NCBI GenBank assembly: GCA_045637805.1
Contig: JAZUAE010000028.1
Coordinates: 1-64,000 of the forward strand
DNA length: 64,000 nucleotides
Direction: 5' to 3'
Source: CAKVLG01 sp045637805
GTDB lineage: Bacteria; Bacillota; Clostridia; Christensenellales; UBA1242
Position 1 is the first letter of the stretch; every line of letters begins with the position of its first letter. The position numbers were made by a program, and so were the translations under genes. Below, in pieces: positions 18,067-25,046 of this stretch. The notes beneath the pieces are model-generated. The model was not told where the DNA came from, did no database searches, and saw only the letters and a program-made list of their open reading frames with translations.

Positions 18067-19286
18067 TGGCTGAATATGAATTTATAAAACAATGTGAAAA
18101 TGAATGTAAAAATATATTTGAAAAGATTGATAGCATAGCTTTCGAAAATTCGCAAAAAGTATTGAAGGCCTTTCAAGATTCTTCGGTTGCGCTTATGCAC
18201 ATGAATTTATCCTCAGGATATGGTTATGAGGATTTAGGTAAACCAAAACTTTGTGAACTTTTTGCTAGAATATTTAAGTGCAATAAAGCGATCGTAACTC
18301 CTCATATAACCTGTGGAACTCATGCACTTACGCTTTGTTTGCAGGGAATACTGAGACCTGGTGATACTATGCTCGCAATTACAGGAATGCCATATGATAC
18401 GCTTGAAGAGGTTATTTTAGGCGAGGGGATAGGATCACTTAAAGATTTTAATATCGCTTTTGATAAAGTTGATATGATAGGAAATGACTTTGATCTGCTT
18501 TCTATTCGTGAGAAAATAAATAAACTTAATCCTAAAATGGTTTATATACAAAGATCTCGTGGTTATTCATCTCGTGATGCTTTATCCATAGATTCTATTC
18601 AAAGTGTCATTTCTTATGTAAAAAACCTAAAAAATGATGTTGTTGTAATGATTGACAACTGTTATGGGGAATTTGTTGAAACCCGTGAGCCTCTTGAGGT
18701 TGGCGGGGACATAATGGCTGGGTCAATGATTAAAAATATAGGTGGTGGAATTGTTCCAACAGGTGGATACGTGGCAGGTAGGGCTGATCTTGTTGACCTT
18801 GTGGCTGGCAGGCTCACTGCTCCATCACTTGGTCTTGAAGTCGGCTCTTATAATGCAACTTATGCGCCATACTTTGAAGGTGTATTTATCGCTCCTCACG
18901 TTGTGGCTGGTGCTCTTAAGGGTGGTGCTCTTCTTGCTAATGTTTTAACGAAAATAGGTTATAAGGTTTTTCCAAATGCAAACCAAATGCCTGGAGATAT
19001 TGTTCGTTCTATTGAGTTTAATAACGAAAAACAAATGATTGAGTTTGTTCAACTCGTGCAAAAACTTGCACCTATTGATAGCTTTGCTGTACCTATTCCA
19101 GACGATATGCCGGGTTACAACGATAAAGTTATAATGGCGTCAGGATCATTCATTCAAGGATCAACTATGGAGATGAGTTGTGATGCTCCTTTGCGCGCGC
19201 CATATATTGCGTATTTCCAAGGTGGTATAACATACGAACATATAAAAATCTTAGCATTAGAGATGGTAAAAGCAAATTTAAAGTAG
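18066..19286 (+). CDS. YnbB-like PLP-dependent protein (methionine gamma-lyase family, 'aluminium resistance')
   Basis: 406 aa fold-type I PLP enzyme-like protein. The MHMNLSSGYGYEDLGKPKL region (about 42-60), THITCGTHAL and the PLP-lysine segment GSMIKNIGGGIVPTGGYVAGR (around residue 225) match the YnbB family, which usually sits near mutL or hfq in Firmicutes. The biochemical substrate is not established, and the common annotations (methionine gamma-lyase, aluminium resistance) are by similarity only. Confidence 0.88.
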   Translation: MAEYEFIKQCENECKNIFEKIDSIAFENSQKVLKAFQDSSVALMHMNLSSGYGYEDLGKPKLCELFARIFKCNKAIVTPHITCGTHALTLCLQGILRPGDTMLAITGMPYDTLEEVILGEGIGSLKDFNIAFDKVDMIGNDFDLLSIREKINKLNPKMVYIQRSRGYSSRDALSIDSIQSVISYVKNLKNDVVVMIDNCYGEFVETREPLEVGGDIMAGSMIKNIGGGIVPTGGYVAGRADLVDLVAGRLTAPSLGLEVGSYNATYAPYFEGVFIAPHVVAGALKGGALLANVLTKIGYKVFPNANQMPGDIVRSIEFNNEKQMIEFVQLVQKLAPIDSFAVPIPDDMPGYNDKVIMASGSFIQGSTMEMSCDAPLRAPYIAYFQGGITYEHIKILALEMVKANLK

Positions 19287-19300
19287 ATGGGGAAATATAA

Positions 19301-20950
19301 ATGAATCTAAAAAGTTCAAAAGCAGCTATTGGACATGATAATGCAATTAGAATAAAAAATGAAGCTTATCAAACTTTGGTAAGACTTGGTTTTTTAATTC
19401 CTGCAAATTCAAGAACTTTGTATCATGGAAGATCCGATTCCCCTGATAAAGCAAAAGAATGGAAGGTGTTGTCGTCTTTTTCAAATGCAAATAATGAAAC
19501 TGAAAGACAAAACTTAAATAGAGTTAATGGGCTTTCTACAACTCCTGATAAAGAAGTTGCTACTGAATACGCTGTAGTAGAGTATAGGAGACAGAGAATA
19601 AATAACGGAAAAACTAATCATAATGCTTATTTATATAAGATTTATGCTGAAAGTGATGATTTGTTTATAATAAATAATTTTGATTTCGAATTAAAAAATT
19701 TATCGGTCGCAGAACAAGACGATTTTGTTTTAGCAATACAAAATCTAACAAAAAGCAAAATAACAAAACTCGCGCCAGTTCGTTTTGAAGAAAGAGGAAA
19801 TTTGCAAGAAGTAACAAATATCGTTACAGCAAAATATAGAGAAAGTAATAAGTATTTAACTGCTGAAGATGTAATTGAGATTTCAAAACAGCATCCGGAA
19901 ATTTCAAGAGAACTTTTTATTAAACTTGTAGGTGATTTAAATGCTCGAAGAATGCTATTAACTGATCCTGGTAGAGCTGTTAGATCGTTTTGTTTTAGAG
20001 AAAATTGGGATAATAGATTACAAGAGGAAGATTCGTTTGCTATAACTATTAATGGTGAAAAAAGTCCGTTTAATTTTGATTATATTGCGGGTTGGCTTTC
20101 AGAAAATAGAATTATAGGTATTTCTCAAAATGTGGGTGGAAATTCGCGTGCTATAAATAATACTTTTCTTTTCGATTTAGAAAAAGTTAATACTAAAGAA
20201 GAAATAGAATCAAAATTTCAGAAGAAGAATAATTTATATAATGGTATCAATAAAAGATTGAAATCTTTATCAGCAGATAATGAATTAAATAAATTTTTAG
20301 AAGAAGCGACTCCTGAGGAGTTGATTGATTTTTGTTATGAAGACGAGTTATTTAAACAGCTTTTTGATAATTCAGCTGGGGTTTGGGAAAGATTTTCAAT
20401 TGGTCAGCATACGGAAACAACCCTTCGCGTTTTTGAGAATTCGTACAAATCTGAAATTGTTAAATCTTTATCTCCATTTGTTAAGATGGCTTTAATTTGT
20501 CATGATATTGGCAAAGGGGAGGCTGTTGAACTGGGAGACAAATCTTTAATAGATGAGTTAACGCAAAAACGATCAAGGGAGGTTTGTGATTTATTTAAAA
20601 TACCTAAAGATAAACAAGAGGTTTTATTGTTTGTAATCGGAGAAGCTCAAAAATATACTTCAGATTATTTTATTAAAAAAGATAAACTGGCGCTGCAAAC
20701 TCTTAAACAAAGATGCTCTGAAGTTCTTGAACAATCATTTAATTCAAAATCAACAAATGACGAGATAAGTGGCTTAATCTCTATTTGCAAAATTGTGCAA
20801 AATTGTGACAGTGGAGCTTATACTAGATATGGTGTCACACGTGATGAGAACAATATGTATCATTATAATGGAAATGACAGATTTACCAAATCTTTCGAGA
20901 AACCTACAAATCTTACAAAAAATACACAACACATGATTGAACCTGTATAA
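19301..20950 (+). CDS. Unknown protein: ADP-ribosyltransferase-like N-terminus plus HD domain
   Basis: 549 aa, no signal peptide or membrane segment. Residues 39-45 (TLYHGRS) and 77-91 (GLSTTPDKEVATEYA), followed by a beta-rich AYLYKIYAESDDLFIIN stretch, have the layout of ART/PARP-like NAD-binding domains. I cannot point to a certain catalytic glutamate. The C-terminal half has an HD-phosphohydrolase ligand set: His370 (GQHTE), His401-Asp402 (CHDIGKGE) and Asp503 (NCDSG). It follows the ynbB-like gene by 14 bases with an RBS-like GGGGA, so it may be the operon's last gene. It could be a toxin- or defence-type enzyme, or a nucleotide/NAD regulator. Both domain calls rest on motifs only. Confidence 0.6.
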   Translation: MNLKSSKAAIGHDNAIRIKNEAYQTLVRLGFLIPANSRTLYHGRSDSPDKAKEWKVLSSFSNANNETERQNLNRVNGLSTTPDKEVATEYAVVEYRRQRINNGKTNHNAYLYKIYAESDDLFIINNFDFELKNLSVAEQDDFVLAIQNLTKSKITKLAPVRFEERGNLQEVTNIVTAKYRESNKYLTAEDVIEISKQHPEISRELFIKLVGDLNARRMLLTDPGRAVRSFCFRENWDNRLQEEDSFAITINGEKSPFNFDYIAGWLSENRIIGISQNVGGNSRAINNTFLFDLEKVNTKEEIESKFQKKNNLYNGINKRLKSLSADNELNKFLEEATPEELIDFCYEDELFKQLFDNSAGVWERFSIGQHTETTLRVFENSYKSEIVKSLSPFVKMALICHDIGKGEAVELGDKSLIDELTQKRSREVCDLFKIPKDKQEVLLFVIGEAQKYTSDYFIKKDKLALQTLKQRCSEVLEQSFNSKSTNDEISGLISICKIVQNCDSGAYTRYGVTRDENNMYHYNGNDRFTKSFEKPTNLTKNTQHMIEPV

Positions 20951-21026
20951 TTTTATACAATTAATTAATAGATGTAGAAAATGTATACAAAAAACATTAA
21001 AATGTATAAAAAATTAAAGAATTTAG

Positions 21027-21056
21027 TTGGCTTTTATTGTTTGTGTTTGATATAAT
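21027..21056 (+). promoter_or_regulatory. Sigma-A promoter of the alpha-oxoamine synthase gene
   Basis: TTGGCT (21027-21032), 18-base spacer, TATAAT (21051-21056), with the ATG 36 bases downstream behind AAGGAAGG. The preceding 20951-21026 is AT-rich with three TGTATA(C/A)A strings and no gene. Confidence 0.7.
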
Positions 21057-21092
21057 TAATGAAGTAAATTATTTACAAAAGGAAGGACTATT

Positions 21093-22274
21093 ATGGATTT
21101 ATTTAAAAAATGTGGTGAATATACTACAGCTAAAGAGGCTCAAGCGGCAGGAATTTATCCTTATTTTCATCAACTTGAATCTCGTCAAGATATTGTCGTA
21201 GAAATGGAAGGTATTAGAGAGATTATGATCGGTTCTAATAACTACCTTGGATTAACATCTGACCAAAGAGTTATAGATGCTGCTGTTGAGGCAACTAAGA
21301 ATTTTGGTACTGGTTGTTCAGGTTCAAGATTCTTAAATGGTAACACATCTGCTCACGTTGCACTTGAAAAAGAACTTGCTGAGTTCTTAAATAAAGAAGA
21401 TTGTGTAACAATGAGTACTGGTTTCCAAACAAATCTTGGTATTATTAGTGCTATTTGTGGTAGAAAAGACGTTATTCTTTGTGATAAGGAAAACCACGCG
21501 TCTATTTATGATGCTTGTAGATTATCTTATGCTGAGATGATTCGTTACAACCATGCTGATATGGAAGACTTAGAGAAAAAGCTCGCTGCTGTTGGCGAAG
21601 ATAAAGGTATTTTAATTGTTACTGATGGTATTTTCTCGATGAGTGGTGAAGTTGCTAAACTTCCTGAAATTGTTAGCCTCGCTAAAAAATATGGCGCAAG
21701 AGTTATGGTAGATGACGCGCATGCTCTTGGTATTCTTGGTGAACACGGTAGAGGTACTGCTGAACACTTTGGACTCGAAGATGAAGTAGATATTATTGCT
21801 GGTACATTCTCAAAATCACTTGCATCTCTTGGTGGTTACTGTGCTTGTTCTAAGGAAGTTGCTGACTTTATTCGTCACAACTCTAGACCATTTATTTTTA
21901 GTGCATCAATTACTCCTGGTTGTGTTGCTGCTGCTAGAAAATCTCTTGAGATTATTAAAACTGAGCCAGAACGTGGTAAAAACTTACTTGAAATTACTGA
22001 CTATATGAGAAAATGCTTAGCTGATCGCGGTATTAAGTATAAAGATGGAACATCACCAATTATTCCTATCTACACATACCAGCCAGAGATTACTTTAACA
22101 GCATGCAAAAGACTCTTTGAAGAAGGTGTTTATGTAAACCCAGTTCTTCCACCAGCAACACCTGTGGGTGAATGCTTGATTAGAACAAGTTATACAGCAA
22201 CTCATACAAAAGAATTGATGGAGGAAGCTGCTGATAAAATAGCAAAAGTTTTCAAAGAACTTGGAATTTTATAA
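21093..22274 (+). CDS. Alpha-oxoamine synthase family PLP enzyme (serine palmitoyltransferase-like or glycine C-acetyltransferase)
   Basis: 393 aa. The family condenses an amino acid with an acyl-CoA and releases CO2 (KBL, BioF, SPT). Visible residues are the GSNNYLGL start, GTGCSGSRFLNG, His135 (ENHAS), Asp208/His210 (VDDAH) and the PLP lysine Lys241 (GTFSKSLASLGG). From memory, the N-terminal AAGIYPYF and FSKSLASLGG contexts resemble the Bacteroides serine palmitoyltransferase more than E. coli Kbl. No threonine dehydrogenase or bio genes are adjacent. A short-chain dehydrogenase follows, which would fit ketosphinganine reduction. Substrate remains open. Confidence 0.85.
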   Translation: MDLFKKCGEYTTAKEAQAAGIYPYFHQLESRQDIVVEMEGIREIMIGSNNYLGLTSDQRVIDAAVEATKNFGTGCSGSRFLNGNTSAHVALEKELAEFLNKEDCVTMSTGFQTNLGIISAICGRKDVILCDKENHASIYDACRLSYAEMIRYNHADMEDLEKKLAAVGEDKGILIVTDGIFSMSGEVAKLPEIVSLAKKYGARVMVDDAHALGILGEHGRGTAEHFGLEDEVDIIAGTFSKSLASLGGYCACSKEVADFIRHNSRPFIFSASITPGCVAAARKSLEIIKTEPERGKNLLEITDYMRKCLADRGIKYKDGTSPIIPIYTYQPEITLTACKRLFEEGVYVNPVLPPATPVGECLIRTSYTATHTKELMEEAADKIAKVFKELGIL

Positions 22275-22282
22275 TACTGTTT

Positions 22283-22316
22283 AAAAAGAACTTTAGTTTT
22301 TAAAGTTCTTTTTTTA
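22283..22316 (+). terminator. Rho-independent terminator
   Basis: Stem AAAAAGAACTTT (22283-22294) / AAAGTTCTTTTT (22302-22313), loop AGTTTTT, then further Ts. It separates the synthase gene from the dehydrogenase gene, so the two are separate units or linked only by read-through. Confidence 0.85.
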
Positions 22317-22410
22317 TAAAAATTTTAATTTTGTATTAAATTTATTATTGAATTTTATTTTTCTTTGATATACTAATAGTAGTAAGTTTCCATAGTTAAG
22401 GAGGTATTTT

Positions 22411-23202
22411 ATGGATTTAGGATTAAAAAATAGAGTTGTTATTGTAACAGGAGCAGCTTCTGGTATCGGAAAAGCTATTACTATAGCATACGCTAAAGAA
22501 GGTGCAAAGCTTGCACTTGCAGATATTAATTTAGAGGGGCTTAAAAAACTTCAACAAGAATTAAAGGGTGTTGATGTTTATATTGAAAAAGTTGATATTA
22601 CAAATGCAAAAGCTTGCCAAACTTTTATTAAAAATGTTGCAAAAGCGTTCGGTAAAATTGATGTATTAGTTAACAATGCCGGCACAGCTTTAATGGGTGA
22701 TATAGAAACATTCCCTGAGGAAATTTTTAGACAACATGCAGAGCTTATGATGTATGCGCCAGTTCGTTTAACTAATCTTTGTATTCCTTACTTTAAGAAA
22801 AATGGTTGGGGTAGCGTAGTTAACACAGCTTCTATCTTTGGTAAACAACCAGGTGGACTTATTAGCTATGATACAATTAAGGCTGCAGATATAATGATTA
22901 CAAAAGACTACTCTTCATACTGCGCACCATTCAATGTTAATGTGAATGCCGTTTGTCCTGGTCCAGTTGATACTCCACTATGGCATGCTGATGGTCAACT
23001 TGGTGATCAATTAGCTGGCGCTGTTGGTATGAAAAAAGATGCTGCCATTGACTGGTTTGCCAAAGCTAACATTCCTATGGGTAGATATGCAAAACCTGAA
23101 GAAATTGCAAGTGCTGTGGTATTCCTTTCTAGTGTACCTGCACACTATATTACTGGCGTTGCACTTAATGTTGATGGTGGAATGGTAAAAAGTATAATCT
23201 AA
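22411..23202 (+). CDS. Short-chain dehydrogenase/reductase (classical SDR)
   Basis: 263 aa NAD(P)-dependent oxidoreductase. The cofactor motif TGAASGIG is at 13-20, NNAG at 88-91, and the catalytic set is Ser141, Tyr153 and Lys157 (YDTIK). The C-terminal PGPVDTPLW and ITGVALNVDGG are standard. AAGGAGG precedes the ATG. The substrate cannot be read from sequence. Being next to an alpha-oxoamine synthase makes 3-ketosphinganine reduction one possibility, and a general 3-oxoacyl reductase or sugar alcohol dehydrogenase is equally allowed. Confidence 0.88.
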   Translation: MDLGLKNRVVIVTGAASGIGKAITIAYAKEGAKLALADINLEGLKKLQQELKGVDVYIEKVDITNAKACQTFIKNVAKAFGKIDVLVNNAGTALMGDIETFPEEIFRQHAELMMYAPVRLTNLCIPYFKKNGWGSVVNTASIFGKQPGGLISYDTIKAADIMITKDYSSYCAPFNVNVNAVCPGPVDTPLWHADGQLGDQLAGAVGMKKDAAIDWFAKANIPMGRYAKPEEIASAVVFLSSVPAHYITGVALNVDGGMVKSII

Positions 23203-23218
23203 AAATTCAAAAGAAAAA

Positions 23219-23242
23219 GACCACAGAAGTGGTCTTTTTTTT
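23219..23242. terminator. Terminator between the SDR gene and lexA
   Basis: Stem GACCAC (23219-23224) / GTGGTC (23229-23234), loop AGAA, followed by eight Ts on the plus strand and preceded by A5 for the minus strand. It serves two converging genes. Confidence 0.88.
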
Positions 23243-23246
23243 GTTG

Positions 23247-23870
23247 TTAATAATTTCTAATTAAGCCGATTACTTTTCCAACTATGTCTACATGGTCGGT
23301 GTAGATTGGTTCTAAAAAATCGTTTTCAGGTTGAAGCCTTACTCTTGTGCCTTCTTTATAAAAACGTTTGACAGTTGCATTGCCATCAATCATTGCAACA
23401 ACAATTTCGCCATTTTCTGCAGTTTCTTGCTTTTTAATAATAATTTTGTCCCCAGATAATATTCCAGCATTAATCATGCTATCGCCAGTAACATTTAAAA
23501 CGAATTGATCTTCGTCTGATCCAAAAAGTTCAGGTGGTAAAATTAAAACGTCTTCAATGTTTTCGACGGCAAGAATAGGGGTTCCTGCGGCAACACGCCC
23601 AACAACTGGAAGTTCGTTAAATTTACGAACAAAACCCTGTAGTTTAGATGGTTTTTCTTTTAGAAGTTCAATAGCACGATTCTTTGTTTTGCTACGTCGA
23701 ATGTAACCTTTCTTTTCTAGTTTTGTTAAGTAATAACTTACTGTTGCTGTTGATTTCACATCAAATTTGCTACCGATTTCACGAATCGATGGAAGATAGG
23801 AGTTTTCTTTAGAAAACTCGACTAAATACTCATAAATTTCTTCTAATTTTTTCTCAGTTGCTTTTGCCAT
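23247..23870 (-). CDS. lexA: SOS repressor LexA
   Basis: 207 aa. The N-terminal winged helix (residues 1-65, with SIREIGSKFDVKSTATVSYYL) binds SOS boxes. The C-terminal S24 peptidase self-cleaves at Ala95-Gly96 (GRVAAGTP) using Ser131 (GDSM) and Lys168 (ATVKRF). All of these are present, so cleavage assisted by RecA should work. RBS AAGGTG. A palindrome at 23913-23926 that overlaps its promoter suggests autorepression. Confidence 0.96.
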   Translation of the reverse strand: MAKATEKKLEEIYEYLVEFSKENSYLPSIREIGSKFDVKSTATVSYYLTKLEKKGYIRRSKTKNRAIELLKEKPSKLQGFVRKFNELPVVGRVAAGTPILAVENIEDVLILPPELFGSDEDQFVLNVTGDSMINAGILSGDKIIIKKQETAENGEIVVAMIDGNATVKRFYKEGTRVRLQPENDFLEPIYTDHVDIVGKVIGLIRNY

Positions 23871-23888
23871 AATTCACCTTTAATTCAT

Positions 23889-23917
23889 TATATCAGTAAT
23901 TTTATTAATATGCAAAC
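23889..23917 (-). promoter_or_regulatory. lexA: lexA promoter
   Basis: On the minus strand, TTGCAT, then a 17-base spacer, then TATAAT (plus-strand 23889-23894 for the -10), about 18 bases before the lexA ATG. The -35 side touches the putative LexA operator. Confidence 0.6.
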
Positions 23918-23926
23918 ATTTGTTTG
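23913..23926. promoter_or_regulatory. Probable LexA operator (SOS box)
   Basis: CAAACATTTGTTTG is a perfect palindrome of the form CnAAC-N4-GTTnG. It is close to the Gram-positive SOS consensus CGAAC-N4-GTTCG, with A/T replacing the inner G/C. Location next to the -35 of lexA supports autoregulation. Confidence 0.65.
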
Positions 23927-23947
23927 AAAAATATTAAACATTTTTAC

Positions 23948-23976
23948 TTGTTTTTTGACATAAATAGTTGTATAAT
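23948..23976 (+). promoter_or_regulatory. Promoter of the small Cys-rich protein gene
   Basis: TTGTTT (23948-23953), 17-base spacer, TATAAT (23971-23976). The ATG follows 7 bases later and there is no Shine-Dalgarno sequence, which implies a leaderless mRNA. Confidence 0.6.
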
Positions 23977-23983
23977 ACGTTGT

Positions 23984-24232
23984 ATGGAAAAGAATGTTAA
24001 AAAATGTTGTTTAAATGAAAGAAAAAACTGTAATAATTGTGGAGAATGTGATAGGTGTGATCTAGACCCTAAGAAAATTTGTGATAACTGTGGTAAATGT
24101 TTAGATCAAATCAAAACTGATGAGAAAGGATTTGTTAAAATTCCTATTGATAAGATAATTTATGATGACGATTCACTTACTGTAGAAGATTTCTTCAAAA
24201 TGGCTGGCGTAGATGGTGATGATGAAGAATAA
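23984..24232 (+). CDS. Small cysteine-rich protein, function unknown
   Basis: 82 aa, acidic. Two blocks of closely spaced cysteines lie in residues 8-39 (CC, CNNCGECDRC and CDNCGKC), about ten cysteines in all. This suggests binding of zinc or an iron-sulfur cluster. An acidic tail ends DGDDEE. I prefer ATG 23984 to an upstream in-frame ATG (23924), because the promoter -10 lies inside the longer version. Comparable Cys-rich proteins occur in clostridia without known function. It is divergent from lexA. Confidence 0.7.
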   Translation: MEKNVKKCCLNERKNCNNCGECDRCDLDPKKICDNCGKCLDQIKTDEKGFVKIPIDKIIYDDDSLTVEDFFKMAGVDGDDEE

Positions 24233-24258
24233 ATGCATGATAAAAATAGGGAATACAA

Positions 24259-24288
24259 TTGACAATAAAGGTTATTATGTATTATAAT
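24259..24288 (+). promoter_or_regulatory. Promoter of tRNA-Trp
   Basis: TTGACA (24259-24264), 18-base spacer, TATAAT (24283-24288). Both hexamers are perfect. Confidence 0.85.
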
Positions 24289-24291
24289 ACG

Positions 24292-24314
24292 ATTTGTTGG
24301 TAGATCCAACAAAT
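24292..24314 (+). repeat. Perfect hairpin directly 5' of tRNA-Trp
   Basis: ATTTGTTGG (24292-24300) / CCAACAAAT (24306-24314), loop TAGAT, two bases before the tRNA. It would form at the 5' end of the precursor and be removed by RNase P. Confidence 0.75.
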
Positions 24315-24316
24315 AT

Positions 24317-24390
24317 AGGGGCGTAGTTCATCGGTAGAATAAGAGTCTCCAAAACTCCTGAGGAGGGTTCGATTCCTTCCGCCCCTGCCA
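24317..24390 (+). tRNA. tRNA-Trp (CCA)
   Basis: Acceptor AGGGGCG (24317-24323) pairs with CGCCCCT (24380-24386), the anticodon CCA is at 24349-24351 in loop CTCCAAA, and CCA is encoded at 24388-24390. The anticodon stem has four pairs, with an A-C mismatch at its base. No second Trp tRNA reading TGA is seen, consistent with the standard code. Confidence 0.93.
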
Positions 24391-24400
24391 AATAAAAAAA

Positions 24401-24428
24401 TACCACCATTGTTTTGGTGGTATTTTTT
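24401..24428 (+). terminator. Terminator of tRNA-Trp
   Basis: TACCACC (24401-24407) / GGTGGTA (24416-24422), loop of 8, followed by six Ts. Confidence 0.9.
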
Positions 24429-24535
24429 ATTTGATTGAGGCCAAGTGACGAACGACAATTTATTGCCAGTTCGCTCAGTCGAGCTAGGTAAAACTTTGCT
24501 AAATTTTAGCAAGATTGAAAAAGGGTTAAAGTTGC

Positions 24536-24565
24536 TTGACTTAAGTTTATGCAATTTGTTAATCT
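24536..24565 (+). promoter_or_regulatory. Possible promoter of rnhA
   Basis: TTGACT (24536-24541), 18 bases, TAATCT (24560-24565), then the ATG at 24572 with no Shine-Dalgarno sequence. The -10 is weak. A 17-base palindrome, TTGCTAAA-T-TTTAGCAA (24496-24512), lies upstream. The rest of 24430-24535 holds nothing I recognise. Confidence 0.4.
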
Positions 24566-24571
24566 TATCTT

Positions 24572-25015
24572 ATGGAAAAGAAAAAAGTTACAGTATACAC
24601 TGATGGCGCATGTTCCGGTAATCCTGGTAATGGTGGTTGGGGTGCAATCTTGATGTATGGAAAAATAAAAAAAGAAATGAGTGGGGCAGAAAAAGATACA
24701 ACAAATAATCGTATGGAACTTACTGCTGTTATTCGTGCGCTACAGGCACTTAAAGAGTCTTGCGATGTTGACTTGTACTCTGACTCAGCTTACGTGGTTA
24801 ATGCTTTTTTGCAAGGCTGGGTGATTAACTGGAAAAACAATGGCTGGAAGGGTAGTGATAAAAAAACAGTTAAAAATCTTGATCTTTGGCTTGAGCTTGT
24901 CCAGTTGACTGCCATGCACAATGTTAACTTTATTAAAGTGAAAGGTCATGCAGATAATGAATTTAATAATAGATGTGATGAACTTGCAACAGGTGCTATT
25001 CTTACATTAAATTAA
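24572..25015 (+). CDS. rnhA: Ribonuclease HI
   Basis: 147 aa, normal length. It removes RNA from RNA-DNA hybrids such as R-loops and primers. Catalytic residues are Asp11 (YTDGACSGNPG), Glu49 (NRMEL), Asp71 (YSDSAYV), His126 (KGHA) and Asp136. The basic-protrusion region with GWKGSDKKTVKN is E. coli-like. No RBS is visible, so its mRNA may be leaderless. Confidence 0.96.
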   Translation: MEKKKVTVYTDGACSGNPGNGGWGAILMYGKIKKEMSGAEKDTTNNRMELTAVIRALQALKESCDVDLYSDSAYVVNAFLQGWVINWKNNGWKGSDKKTVKNLDLWLELVQLTAMHNVNFIKVKGHADNEFNNRCDELATGAILTLN

Positions 25016-25020
25016 TAATA

Positions 25021-25046
25021 AAAGCTCCCAAAGTAGGGAGCTTTTT
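25021..25046. terminator. Terminator between rnhA and the padR-like gene
   Basis: AAAGCTCCC (25021-25029) / GGGAGCTTT (25036-25044), loop AAAGTA, with T/A tracts on both sides. It serves two converging genes. Confidence 0.88.

Noticed and set aside
19301..20950. Bifunctional (p)ppGpp synthetase/hydrolase assignment from the HD motif
   Set aside because: Only the HD ligand pattern is shared; no RelA/SpoT synthetase motifs are present, and a complete Rel is encoded at 48200-50299.
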